A stretch of 64,000 nucleotides of DNA from Gonocerus acuteangulatus. Lineage: Eukaryota > Arthropoda > Insecta > Hemiptera > Coreidae. The notes beneath the pieces were generated by a model, which was not told where the DNA came from, searched no databases, and worked only from the letters and a program-made list of their open reading frames with translations. The stretch is taken from the NCBI GenBank assembly GCA_946811695.1, contig OX328127.1:47523373-47587372 (forward strand), written 5' to 3'. Positions 34,191 through 44,470 of this stretch are shown here, piece after piece (the first letter of the stretch is position 1; every line of letters starts with the position of its first letter). The position numbers were made by a program, and so were the translations under genes.

Positions 34191-37100
34191 CAATAAATCA
34201 ACCAAATCTTCTTCCCCATCAGTTAGAGTTACCCTCACTCAGTAATGGGATGCTTGAGGAAGCCACTCTCACTCAGAAATACAACTTGAAAATCTTATTT
34301 TGGAATGTAAATGGTTTTAATACTCTCTATAATTTATCGAATGAAGAAGTGAACTACATAAGACAAGCAGAGATATTGTGTTTGAGCGAAACCTGGCTGA
34401 TGTCTGACCCTGATGTAAAACCACAATGTCTGCTAGAGTTTCAGCATCTTTTTGTTGTTGCAACAAAAGTGCATTCAAGAGGTAGGGGCAGTGGGGGATT
34501 GTCCATTTTTTTTAAAGAAAATATATTTAAAATGTCTGAAACCATACTATCAAAGGACCACTTTCTATGTTCAATTTTTGAATATAATAACACAAGAATA
34601 CTACTTGGTCTAATTTATTGGAAACCAGGAAATGAAAATGATTTTATGTTGCAAGCAATACAGAATGATATTATTGAGGTCCAGGATAGATACCTTACAG
34701 GCCATCTGATAATAGGAGGGGATTGGAATGCAAAGATAGGAAATCTTAATTCCACAGATGATGATATATTTCAATCTCACCCTTTTACCGGAGAACGTTC
34801 AGTCAGTGACATAAATATGGATAAAAGAGGGACAAACCTGGCTAAGCTAATGGACAATTTGGGCTTCTTGGTCTGCAATGGCCGATCACCTAGTGACACC
34901 CCAGCACACTTTACTTATATTGGTCCTAAAGGTGTCAGTATTTTGGACTATGTATGGATTACAGCATCATGCCTGGATTTTGTTCAAGACTTCTCTGTTA
35001 TTGAGCTATGTAATTTGTCAGATCATCTCCCATGCTTTCTGGCTCTTTTTCAAAATTGCAAATCTAAAACTGGGATGACAGAAGCTTTAGTAAGAAACAA
35101 GATTTCTATGAATATATTTACAGCCATTCTGAAGTCATCGCCCCCAGAAGTAATAGCAGAAGATACAGTTACTTTAGACCTATGTCAGGACCTGCAATGT
35201 TCTTTGAAGACACACATGGTAGAGGCTGGTCTTATTAAGCATGTGAAAATCAGAATGAGCAATAATAGGAAACCCTGGTTTGATACTCACTGTTTTGAGG
35301 CGAAAAAACAACTCAAGTCTCTTTATAAAATAGCTCGTAAAAACAGCTTTGCCCCTCACTACCTAGAACCTTTCCTTGCAGCAAGGGGAAAATACCGGAA
35401 ATTATTGGGAATAGCCAAGAAAACTTATCAAGACAAACTAAAAAACAAGCTGATGGAAAGCAGAAACTCCTCAGAGTTTTGGGCTTGCATAAGGCTTTTC
35501 CAAAAACCAAGGCAAAATGAAAATATCATCCCTATTGCAGAATGGGAAAGCTTCTTCCTGGATCTTCTACCACCAAAGGAAAGTATTGACATAGATAAAC
35601 ATTACATCCATTCCACTATGCCCGATTTAGATGGTACCTTCACTTTAGAGGAACTAGATGAAGCTATCAAAAACTGCAAGATAAACAAAGCAGCGGGGCC
35701 AGATTTAATACTAAATGAAGTATATAAGAATTTTGATGAGAGGTGGAAGCTTTATCTCTTAGACATTTATAACAGGATTTGGCACAATGAATCAATTCCC
35801 TCATATTGGACAAAAATCAGAATGACTCTTATACATAAGAAAGGATTGAAGGATGATCCCAGAAACTATAGAGGGATTTCAATTCTAAATAGTGTGCTGA
35901 AACTTCTGACAAGCATGCTCTGCAACAGGCTTACTAGATGGGTTGAAGAGAAAGGTCTTATCCCAAATGTCCAAATGGGCTTTCGGAAAGGAAAAGGATG
36001 TCGTGATGCAATATTTGTCCTGACTTCAGCTGTAAACATTGCACTACGATTGAAAAAACGCAAAGTCATAGCTATTTTTGTAGACTTTCAAAGGGCCTTT
36101 GACTCCATAAACCATAATAGATTATGGCAATGTTTGTATGATTATGGTATAAGAGGAAAAATATTAAGATTCATGATTGCCCTGTACTGTTCAGCATCTT
36201 TTAGCATGACTATTGAAGGGACCAAGTCTAAAGAGATACCAATCACAGAAGGTCTTCTTCAGGGAGAATTCCTTAGTCCTCCTTTTTTCTTGCTTTATAT
36301 AGCAGACATTTTAGAATTTTTTAAAGCAATGAACATGGAAGGTATTTCAGTGATAGACCTAATTGAGATCCTTTTAATTCTATATGCCGATGACTTAGTG
36401 ATCCTGGCATCAAGTTGGAAAGATGCTCAATTTAAATTAAATGTGCTGGAAAAATATTGCCTTTGGAAGCAGATTAAAGTAAATGTAGACAAAACTGTAG
36501 TTCTGCCTTTCCACAGAGGTGGCAAATTGGGGAAGCATCAGAAGCTCATTTATCAAGGGCAAATTGTTAAAGAGGTGAATATGTTTGTATATCTGGGAGT
36601 GCCATTGTCCACATCAGCCAAATTCTCCTTAGCTCCTGATTATTTTCTCTCTAAATCGGCGAGAGCAAACAGTGCTGTTCTGAATATTCTTTCCAGATCC
36701 AAATCTGAGTCATGGCATACAAAAGTCAGATTGTTCCAGGCAATGACTGAGAGCACATTGCTCTATCTTGCAGAAATATGGGGGCCAGGATATACCAATG
36801 TCATTGAAAAAGGGCAATTATCTTTCTTTAAAAGGCTTCTCCATTTGCCTATCACAACACCAAACAGCTATGTCCGAATGGAAACTGGCCAAACACACCT
36901 ACAACATAAAGTGTTCCAAAGAATGTTTTCCTGGTGGCAACATCTCCTGGGAATGCCTGAAAGTGAGCTCCCACGTATTGTTTACTCAGGCCTGGTGAAA
37001 ATGTTAGGAGTTTTTGATATTCCATATAATTGGGCGGGCATGATGAAGGCTAGCCTCTCAACACTTGGATGCGATGACATATGGGAAAGGCAGTCAATAC

Positions 37101-37573
37101 AGACCAGTGAATCTAAAAGGAGCATCCTTGAAAAATCACAAAATTCTCTAACAAGTAAAGACATAAATAACATTTTAAATAGTTCTTTCAGCCAAATCTA
37201 CAGACTCCTGTGTCCTTTTAATCTTTTCGGCCCTTGCTTGAACACAAAACTCAAAATAAAGTCTCTCCGATTGATAACTCAGATTCGACTAGCTGGACAT
37301 CATCATACAAAATTATTTTATAACCACTATAAACATACTTTCATAGCATCTGAGCCATGCCCGTTATGTAAAGCTGATACTAATACAGTATTGCATCTGT
37401 TACTCAACTGCCCAATCCTCCAGTGTCTTAGAGTAAAATACATCCCGATGGTTTGCAGAGGAGATGTACAAGACCAACTAATAAGTGTTCTTACTGCAGA
37501 AAATAAAGAACTAAATAATTTATTAACATTTATAGACAAAAGTTTGCAGCTCAGGAGATTATTGTCAAAATAG
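34187..37573 (+). CDS. LINE ORF2: endonuclease and reverse transcriptase
   Basis: The open frame starts at a GTG overlapping the ORF1 stop (GTGA); the first in-frame ATG is at 34250, which would give 1107 residues. Numbered from 34187, an endonuclease/exonuclease/phosphatase domain shows WNVNGF near 39, SETWL, GGDWNAKIG near 176 and SDHLP near 277. The RT shows AAGPD near 502, FVDFQRAFDS near 630, GLLQGEFLSP near 690 and YADD at 733-736. The C-terminus has a zinc-finger-like CPLC..H..C near 1057. The protein would nick DNA and prime reverse transcription at the nick. All key catalytic motifs are present and there is no stop, so this enzyme may still be active even though ORF1 is broken. No RNase H domain is seen. 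Confidence 0.92.
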   Translation: MTINQPNLLPHQLELPSLSNGMLEEATLTQKYNLKILFWNVNGFNTLYNLSNEEVNYIRQAEILCLSETWLMSDPDVKPQCLLEFQHLFVVATKVHSRGRGSGGLSIFFKENIFKMSETILSKDHFLCSIFEYNNTRILLGLIYWKPGNENDFMLQAIQNDIIEVQDRYLTGHLIIGGDWNAKIGNLNSTDDDIFQSHPFTGERSVSDINMDKRGTNLAKLMDNLGFLVCNGRSPSDTPAHFTYIGPKGVSILDYVWITASCLDFVQDFSVIELCNLSDHLPCFLALFQNCKSKTGMTEALVRNKISMNIFTAILKSSPPEVIAEDTVTLDLCQDLQCSLKTHMVEAGLIKHVKIRMSNNRKPWFDTHCFEAKKQLKSLYKIARKNSFAPHYLEPFLAARGKYRKLLGIAKKTYQDKLKNKLMESRNSSEFWACIRLFQKPRQNENIIPIAEWESFFLDLLPPKESIDIDKHYIHSTMPDLDGTFTLEELDEAIKNCKINKAAGPDLILNEVYKNFDERWKLYLLDIYNRIWHNESIPSYWTKIRMTLIHKKGLKDDPRNYRGISILNSVLKLLTSMLCNRLTRWVEEKGLIPNVQMGFRKGKGCRDAIFVLTSAVNIALRLKKRKVIAIFVDFQRAFDSINHNRLWQCLYDYGIRGKILRFMIALYCSASFSMTIEGTKSKEIPITEGLLQGEFLSPPFFLLYIADILEFFKAMNMEGISVIDLIEILLILYADDLVILASSWKDAQFKLNVLEKYCLWKQIKVNVDKTVVLPFHRGGKLGKHQKLIYQGQIVKEVNMFVYLGVPLSTSAKFSLAPDYFLSKSARANSAVLNILSRSKSESWHTKVRLFQAMTESTLLYLAEIWGPGYTNVIEKGQLSFFKRLLHLPITTPNSYVRMETGQTHLQHKVFQRMFSWWQHLLGMPESELPRIVYSGLVKMLGVFDIPYNWAGMMKASLSTLGCDDIWERQSIQTSESKRSILEKSQNSLTSKDINNILNSSFSQIYRLLCPFNLFGPCLNTKLKIKSLRLITQIRLAGHHHTKLFYNHYKHTFIASEPCPLCKADTNTVLHLLLNCPILQCLRVKYIPMVCRGDVQDQLISVLTAENKELNNLLTFIDKSLQLRRLLSK

Positions 37574-37906
37574 GTTTACCTTTAATTTTTGTTATCATAA
37601 GAATTTTTTTTTTCTTTTTTGACCTGAAATTATTCATGTATGTATCATTTTTGTGTAGCTTTTTTTTCTTTTGGTTATTTTTTTTTACTTAGACTTTTTT
37701 TGATTCAAGTTCCTATTTCTTTCTTTGTCATTACATTTAGAAAATATTTAATTTAGTTGAGGAGTTAGACTAAAGAATTATTTAGAATACATTATTGGTG
37801 TATATCAGTATTTCACCTTGTATATTGTAAGGAATTATGAATTGTATATACTTTTTTTATTATTATAAGGGTCAACCCTTGCTATAAATACTTTTGTATT
37901 AAAAGC

Positions 37907-37912
37907 AATAAA
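37907..37912 (+). terminator. LINE polyadenylation signal AATAAA
   Basis: AATAAA lies just before the TATATC/TA tail, where a LINE's 3' end signal is expected. Confidence 0.6.
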
Positions 37913-37919
37913 TATATCT

Positions 37920-38000
<81 letters not shown>
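37913..38000. repeat. (TATATC)n(TA)n LINE tail
   Basis: Four to five TATATC units followed by a long TA tract form the LINE's 3' terminus. Confidence 0.9.
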
Positions 38001-38003
<3 letters not shown>

Positions 38004-38600
38004 CCGCTATTTCACAGGCTTAAAAATGGGCATATTTTGAAGAACGTTGGTACAATAATCGTCTAATTTGTAACGTCAAATTCGTTCACCAGTAGAATCC
38101 GTCCTCCGGTGGGTTTTGGTACCAAATTCGCGCGAAAAATAATCGTAGCGCATACGCACGTTTTCGGGTTTATATTCTTGCAGATACTCGCGTAATATAT
38201 TCCTTAACATACGATAACAAACGAAACCGTTTTTAAGGCGATATCTGCAACAGTTTTGAGATAAGTGGAACAAATGTTTATGTAGCTCATTTTCGGTTTG
38301 GGTACATGAAATCGTGGGATTCCTACGTCTTTGGAATTCATCTAAACTAAGATGTTGATTACAATTGAAGTTAAGGAAGTATTCGAAAAACAAATTTTAT
38401 TAGTGGACATGAAAAATTTTCGGATCTTCGTATTTTGTAGTAAATATCTTTAAATAGGTTGGGAAGGTTCCCATTCGAAAGCTTACTAATGTCTCTACAT
38501 AAATGGTTATTAAGTAATTTTTGACTGGGTGATGTCAATCGGAGAAATAACGGCATTTGTTTTTGTTTAACTCGGTTGTTTTGAATTGCAATTATCAGAA
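38001..38600. other. Unassigned sequence inside the nested insertion, with a family B-like stretch
   Basis: No gene. On the minus strand the part near 38425-38570 (TCTCCGATTGACATC, TTCGAATGG-type blocks) resembles the inner part of family B elements, so it may be a truncated copy. Confidence 0.4.
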
Positions 38601-38606
38601 AAAGTA

Positions 38607-38695
38607 GGGTCTCCTCGTGGTCATGGTCTAGTCGCTAGCGCCTTAGATTTATAAGCGGTAGATTGTGGTTCGAAGTTTCCTGTTGTGGCACCTTA
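38607..38695 (+). mobile_element. Diverged SINE1 head
   Basis: GGGTCTCCTCGTGG..GGTCTAGTCGCTAGCGCCTT and a B box TGGTTCGAAG follow the SINE1 tRNA-like head in order, with several changes. The body and tail are not clear. An older insertion than the other SINE1 copies. Confidence 0.65.
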
Positions 38696-38785
38696 AACTT
38701 CCTTTTGTTTGAGATTTTAATTTATATATTTTTTAGAAAAATCAAACCCTCTCCAAAAACTGTATGTATTCCTTTACTAATAGCT

Positions 38786-39286
38786 TCCTGATCTGACGCA
38801 GGAAAAGGATACAGTCCCCCTAGTGGGAGATATCGCTCCTCACGGCGGCTTTGGGAACCTACGTTTGGTGGGCGAATTCTAACGAAACAGAGTTTAAATT
38901 AAAACCTCCTTTCTAATAGACCGATTCATTTCATTTTTACAACACTTCTTTCTCATGAGGTACCCACGACGTATTCCGCGTTTCGTTACAATACAGCAGA
39001 AATTACGACCGGTATGAGTATATTAGTACTTTAGGTCCGGAGTAAACTCCCCTCCTAATAAACCGATTTAGTTTATTTTTACAACGTATTTCTCTCTTTA
39101 GATCAACATAACGAATACCGAGTTTCGTTGAAATATAACAAAAACTACGGCTGGCAAGGTCAAATTAGCGTTTTGGGTCTGGGGTAAAACCCTCGTCCCG
39201 TTGGACCGATTTTGGTGGTTAAGGAACTCGTTCAATCGTTTGCTAATTGAACGCTATATACCATGTTTCGTGAAGAAAGAACAAAA
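38786..39286 (+). mobile_element. Helentron-like family A copy 4, partial
   Basis: Starts at CTGACGCAGGAAAAGGATAC inside the family's 5' part, runs through the AGCGGCTTTGGGAACC-like block and tandem-type units (GAGTTTCGTT, TCCGGAGTAAACTCC), and stops at TTCGTGAAGAAAGAACA, where family B copy B2 begins. It lacks the TA tract and 3' hairpin, perhaps lost when B2 inserted. Confidence 0.6.
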
Positions 39287-40287
39287 GTCCGACTCGCAGG
39301 AACTGCATCATCTTAGCGCGGTTCCGTTCTTATCCCTAGTCTAATTTGGAAAGATTAAAATATTTATTTATTGATAAGGCTTCGCAACTTTGGCGAAACG
39401 CCTGAAGATTAAAATAGAAGCAGTTATTATTTTGGTTCCACCAGTCTTGAATGGTCTTGATTTACGATCTTACCTGGAAGGGTCGGTCAACACTAGAAAG
39501 GGTCCCGCTAGTTGCAAGGTCTTGGAATCTAGGAAATCTGTATTTCTAACAATAAATTGTTTTGTTATTTTACCAAACCAGTTTTATTGTCAAATACATT
39601 ATCTGACTATAAGCAATTTAAAAATAACAAGGAATAAAACAGACAAAAAGAACAGTTCGAATAAGCGAAATCAATTACTTTAAAGTTTTAAGCACTTATT
39701 TCTCCGATTGACATCGCCTTATCAAAACTTTCATTAGAACCATTTTTGTAGAGCATTTAGTGAGCTTTCTAATGGTCATCTTCCGTTTCCCAAGATTCTC
39801 AACCTTTTTCGAGATATTAAGGAAAGTATACAAAGTTACCAAAACTTTTTATGTCTGTTAATAAAATATTTTTTTCTAACTCTTCCTAAACTCCAAACGT
39901 AACAAAAATTTCAACATATTAGTTTTAATGAAAGTAGAACATGCAGAAAATGTTTCAACTGAATCCCATGATTCTAAGTACCCAAACCATAACCGGTATT
40001 CAAAAACTATTTTTCCAATTTTCTCGAAAACGGTTAAAGCTATCGCCTTGAAAATGGTTTCATTCGTTTTCCAAGCCCAAGAAGCCTATAAAACGAGTAC
40101 TTACAAGCTTATGAAGTAAAAAACGTAAGCGTTACGATTTTTTTTGCGCGAATTTCGCCCCAAACGCCATCTTCCAGTGGGCGGATTCTGCAGGTTAACG
40201 AACTTGACCTTTTAAATTGGACGACGGATTTTTGTACCAAATTTCATCACAATCGGACCATTAGGGAAGCCAGAAATGAGCGAACAG

Positions 40288-40328
<41 letters not shown>

Positions 40329-40346
40329 TATACATATATATATATA

Positions 40347-40398
<52 letters not shown>

Positions 40399-40534
40399 AA
40401 TTTGAACCACCGTTATTTTCGGTCTCTAGGGGTTCTGAAACGCGAAATTTTCTAGTCGGCACTTCCGGATTGTTTCATTGTATCAACCTTATAAGCGGGG
40501 TTCCTCCCTATGGGGGAGGGAGGAACCGCGCTAA
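39287..40534 (+). mobile_element. Helentron-like family B, best copy (B2)
   Basis: The 5' end is GTCCGACTCGCAGGAACTGC, then CTTAGCGCGGTTCC. The 3' end is a strong hairpin (GGTTCCTCCC at 40499-40508 against GGGAGGAACC at 40518-40527), then GCG and CTAA (40531-40534). Hairpin plus CTRR is the hallmark 3' end of Helitron-type elements. The 5' subterminal TTAGCGCGGTTCC is the exact inverse of the 3' terminus GGAACCGCGCTAA. A TA/TATATAC tract sits inside. No Rep/helicase is encoded. The Helentron/HINE identity is inference from structure. Confidence 0.65.
40292..40396. repeat. Interrupted (TA)n microsatellite
   Basis: About 105 bp of TA with a few interruptions, inside family B copy B2. Confidence 0.95.
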
Positions 40535-40736
40535 AAACAAAATACATACATGTGCTAAAAGTTAAAAAAGATCGATAGCTACTATCGTTAGTCATGAACT
40601 ATGCATATATCGACAGTGACAATCGACTATTGCCCATCCATACCCTCAATCGGCGCGCCGAATGAATAGGCTTGGTGGCGGCGGCGCCGCTAAAACCCGG
40701 CGTGGCGTAGCGGCGCCGGCGCGGCGCGCATGTCTA
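40535..40736. repeat. Right GC-rich end of the hAT-like element
   Basis: Includes a TCGATAGCTACTATCG-type palindromic stretch, then dense GGC/GCC sequence, and ends CGGCGCGCATGTCTA, the inverse of the left end. Confidence 0.75.
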
Positions 40737-41185
40737 CTCCGGACCCAAATTCCTAATATACTCATACCGGTCGTAATTTCTGCTGTATTGAAACGAAACG
40801 CGGTATACGTCGTGGGTAACTCATGAGAAAGAAGTGTAAAAATGAGCTGAATCGGTCAATCGGAAAGCGGGGGTTTACTTTGTAATATATTTCAATAGAA
40901 AAGCCCGCCAGACGTAGGTTCACAAAGCCGCCGCAAGGAGCGCTTTGTATCTAGAGGGACTGTATCCTCTTCCTGTGTTAGATCAAAATACGATAATATG
41001 AGGTTTTTTGTATTTATTACGTAGTGTAGTAGGTACCATGTGTAAACATAACTCGGGAAGCAAATTAATAATTGATCAGTTACTCATAGTAGGATATTTT
41101 AAGCAAATTGTTCTGGAAAGCAGTCTACACTACCCAAATTCTGAGGAAAGTGCTTAGTTATGCAGCTCCTGCGTGACGGACTTTT
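40737..41185 (-). mobile_element. Helentron-like family A copy 3, 5' half
   Basis: Continues exactly where 32741 left off relative to the copy at 51957-53241 (CTCCGGACCCAAA, then ATATACTCATACCGGTCGTAA) and ends in the family's 5' terminus (on the minus strand), GTCCGTCACGCAGGAGCTGC. Confidence 0.7.
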
Positions 41186-42299
41186 TTTTCTTTACGACTC
41201 GTTTATCAATAGTTGGGCATGATATGTATTGAGTTGCCGAAAAGAGCAAATTGATTATTTCTTTCCGGCAAAAACCATGTCTTCTAATGGACCTATTTTA
41301 CAACAAACTGTTTTCGTTTAGCACAGTAAATACAGAGTTTCGTTGTAAAATTACAAATCTTCCAATCTACTCCCGGTCTTTTTATACACTTCCCATCCAA
41401 TTTCCGGCCTTGCTGTCCACCTTCGGTCCAATCGGGGACTGTAAATACATTTTTTTTTTTTTAACATTCATTCTTCTTTGCCTCTGCATTGCATTATATG
41501 AAATACCTATCCTTAGTATAACTGAATTTAATTGTAAAGTTTTAATCAATGAGAGGCTACTGTATGAATAAAAGATTTATTGATATTGAACTATTCCAAT
41601 AGTGGTGGAGAAATGAAACGGCTTTGAGGGAAGACATCTTTAATTTGACAGAGACAAAAGTAAATAAACCAAAAGCACATTAAAATTAATCAAAGGGAAA
41701 CAAGTAATTCCTCGGTTCCAGATTGTATAGGGCTGTTCTGAAAGCTTTTGGACTGTGAAACCTCCTTAATTGGAAGGAGGGGATTTGGAAGGAAGGCACA
41801 AAGCGGGTGTTAGTTGTAGATCGTACGAATGTAAAAGTAATTACGAGGTGTGTGAAGAGCTGTCGGTAGCCGTTCTTATTGTCTGGAGTGTAGAACCATT
41901 GTACGTTTCAGCCGTGGGCGCTCTGCTCTATTAGCGCGGGTTCTTTCATTGTCAGCCGTATCTTCTGTTAGTTCGTGTCATACTCGTCTTTAGCTTGATC
42001 TCTTTCTCTCAATGAGTTTCTTTCTTTTTCTTTTGAAGTTCCTGATGAATAGTCTGCAGTGTGGATAATATCTTTCTTACTTGTCAGCATTCTGACAAGC
42101 GAGGTGGAAAGGAGATATTTGAAATCGATAAGAGTCTTTTGACTTATCATTGAGCTATCATTGAAATAAATTCGAACAGGGTGATCAAGATTAATATTTG
42201 TTTCTATCAAAGAGAATCAATATATTGAATCTCGATAAGAATATTTGACGTTATCAAAGTCAACTTGGCTTAATAGAAATTGTTTACTCTTAGCTTATT
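41186..42299. other. Unassigned sequence
   Basis: No supported gene. An ORF near 41251-41571 shows no motif. Confidence 0.4.
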
Positions 42300-42488
42300 G
42301 GCTGATTCACGCTGGACCGGGTCGGGTCCGGGCCCGGCTGGGACACGGTGAAACAATCTCACCAGCATTTTGAATAGACTCGTTCACGCTACACCGAGCC
42401 GGGTCCGGGTTTTATGCGTGTGTGATTGCTTCACCGTGTCCCGGCCCTGGCCCGGCCTGGGCCCGGCACCGTCTAGCGTGAATCGACC
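42300..42488. mobile_element. GC-rich foldback MITE
   Basis: About 190 bp with inverted ends of roughly 58 bp. The left begins GGCTGATTCACGCTGGACC and the right ends GCGTGAATCGACC. Inside, CCGGGCCC-type blocks and a GGGACACGGTGAA/TTCACCGTGTCCC pair match. Far more GC-rich than its surroundings. No TSD identified, so the superfamily is unknown. Confidence 0.75.
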
Positions 42489-42770
42489 TTTAAATAATTT
42501 ATTCGAAAAATTTTGAATCAGGACAAGTTGTTTAAGATATACCTTCTGACAAATTCTACATTAGGTATTATAAAATCATATAAGATCTTTGATTCTTCTG
42601 GCCTTGTTGGGGCTGGATATTTGTCAAGTCATGCGTGTTCATTCTTCGTTTCAAGAAAGACGGTCTTCAATATTTGAATGGCCTTAGATTCTTACTACTT
42701 CTATTAAATACTAGCTGTTACCCGGTGTGCAATGCTACACCTACTTTATATTAAATATCTGTAGCCGGGC
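42489..42770. other. Unassigned sequence with the start of a dispersed repeat
   Basis: From 42711 it reads ACTAGCTGTTACCCGG, then two related units (GCTACACCTACTTTATATTAAAT-like), a repeat beginning common in arthropod genomes but not identified here. Confidence 0.4.
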
Positions 42771-43564
42771 TTACCATGCTACACATGAATGAATGAATGA
42801 ATGAAATAGCCTTTTATTTCATCAACAAATATTTACAATTATTTACAGTTATTGGAGTAATTTTACAAATCAAACAATTAATAATAAAATAATATAAAAC
42901 AGAACCATTGGGTGATACAAAAAACAAACAACAAATGTTGATGAAGGCCTTCCTTCTCAGGAGTAGAAGTCTACACTTCCCTGGTGACCAGCCTATTGGG
43001 AAGCGGAAGTCGCTAAGATCTCTAGTCCTTTATATTTCCAGGCCTGGCGATCCATCGCCAATCTCCACCACAGCGGTCCGGCCTTTTCTTTGAAAACATC
43101 TCTCCATCTTTTAGCTTGTCTGCCCCTGTTTCTTTTGAGTTCATACGGCGTCCACCTTGTTACTTCTTGGGACCATCTCTTGTCTTGCCTTCTCATCAGA
43201 TGCCCAGCCCAATTCCACTTCAGCGAAGTCACGTATGAAGAGATATCTGTCAGTCCAGTTCTCTTTCTTATTGTCGTATTTCTGAGTCTATCCTTCCTCT
43301 TTACATTTACCATGCTTCTTTCAATAGATCTCTGCCAGGTAAGTAGTCTATTGGTGTTAGCTTTGGTTAATGACCAAGTCTGGCTTCCGTAGGTTGCCAC
43401 TGGTAGGATGCAGGTTTCGAACACCCTCTTCTTCATCTCCACTGAAAAATCTCCCTTCATTATCAGTTTCAAAGACCAGTACTTCTTCCAGCCTAGAGAC
43501 AGCCGTCTTTCAACTTCTTTTTTCGACTTATTCTTGAAAGAGATAAGTTACCATGCTACACATG
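42771..43564 (-). mobile_element. RTE-type LINE, 5'-truncated, with 17-bp TSD
   Basis: The insert at 42788-43547 is flanked by TTACCATGCTACACATG at 42771-42787 and 43548-43564, a perfect 17-bp TSD. On the minus strand it opens inside the C-terminus of an RTE-like reverse transcriptase and ends, after an AATAAA, in TTCA repeats (TGAA repeats on the plus strand at 42786-42803). Short-unit tails are typical of RTE elements. Confidence 0.92.
42993..43472 (-). pseudogene. RTE-type reverse transcriptase, C-terminal remnant
   Basis: 159 residues from the first internal Met. They match the end of RTE-clade polyproteins: FETCILPVATYGSQTWSLT near residue 18, RSIERSMVNV, RTGLTD, a LKWNWAGHLMRR block and a GRQAKRWRDVF block. 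The endonuclease and catalytic RT domains lie 5' and were never copied. The frame has no stop, so the insertion is not very old, but the fragment cannot act alone. Confidence 0.88.
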
Positions 43565-44470
43565 CTTCATATTAAATAGTTGTAACCCAGCTTCCATGGT
43601 ACGCCTACTTTATATTATATATTTAAAAAAATTAATGATTATATTATATTTGTCCAAATTATGAGAATATAAGATAATAAATTGAGAACTCGGCTGAAAA
43701 ATTTATTTTCCATTTTTTTAAGAGAAAGTGGGGTGGAAAATAAATTAATCCTTATTTTTTAAAAAGTACCCTTATTTTAAAAAGTACCCTTACTTTTAAA
43801 ATGGTATTACAATTAAATGATTCCAAATAATTTAATTGCAATACCGTTTTAAAGAAAATCCAAACCAAACTCCCTGTGTTTAATTTTTTTAAAGAAAAAA
43901 AAATATGTGGTCCATAAATAAATATTCATAAAAAATAGCAATACAAATGAGGCATTTAATTAAGGTTATGATTAGTTATAAGTTGTAATAACCTACAACT
44001 GAAACTATATTCTTTATTTTCATTGATTTTTTTTTAAATATAATATTTATTTATTTTAAGGGCTTCGCATCTAAAGCTAAAACCTCAACCTTGCGCAAAT
44101 ATAATATTAATATGTTATATTGTTTACCTGTTCATGTAATAATCCGTAACTGAGTTTTTTTTTATGAATGAAAAAGTAGGTAAGTCGTGCAGGGTGTATG
44201 TTATTTATGCCAAAAGGAAAGTTTTAAAAACATAGTTTGTTATTAGTCCTTTCTATTAAAGCTTCTGTTTCAAATTTTATGGTTCATGGGCTCTTCTATA
44301 AGGATAGTCCTTCTATCATAGGAAATAGGGGCCTCTAAGAATAAAAACAAATTTAAGATATTTTTCTTGCAGTTATGGACAACAATGAATTAAAGGTATT
44401 TGGGAATTTCAATAACGACATTGACTTGGCGAGCAACAATATTTTTACCAGAATTGCAACCGCATTTAAA
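43565..44470. other. Unassigned AT-rich sequence
   Basis: Begins with the continuation of the interrupted host repeat. ATTATATTTGTCCAAATTATGAG near 43620-43665 recurs near 47440 and 47640. No gene. Confidence 0.4.

Larger units (their letters stand above)
32927..38000 (+). mobile_element. Near full-length LINE (endonuclease/RT type)
   Basis: A non-LTR retrotransposon with about 320 bp of 5' untranslated sequence, ORF1 (33251-34190, frameshifted), ORF2 (34187-37573), a 3' untranslated region with AATAAA at 37907-37912, and a tail of TATATC units running into (TA)n. It lies between TA tracts, so a TSD cannot be distinguished. The 5' limit is an estimate. The clade is uncertain; the apurinic-type endonuclease and C-terminal Cys/His motif fit the jockey/I/CR1 side of the LINE tree. 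Confidence 0.85.
32734..40744. mobile_element. ~8-kb nested insertion with GC-rich inverted ends and 8-bp TSD (hAT-like)
   Basis: The insert spans 32742-40736. It begins TAGACATGCGCGCCG and ends with the exact inverse, CGGCGCGCATGTCTA. The flanks are the 8-bp direct repeat CTCCGGAC at 32734-32741 and 40737-40744, and the host family A element continues uninterrupted across it. An 8-bp TSD of form nTnnnnAn fits the hAT superfamily. Both ends are very GC-rich (GGC repeats). No transposase is visible; the interior is a LINE, a family A copy, a SINE remnant and a family B copy, which probably entered an originally short MITE. The superfamily is inference. Confidence 0.75.

Noticed and set aside
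40247..40462. ORF with a long Tyr-Ile repeat
   Set aside because: This is a translated (TA)n microsatellite; the same holds for similar frames near 2900, 5909, 23070, 30800, 51857, 56305 and 58812.
41251..41571. 106-codon ORF
   Set aside because: No motif, no supported start context and no splice or homology signal; likely chance in AT-rich DNA.
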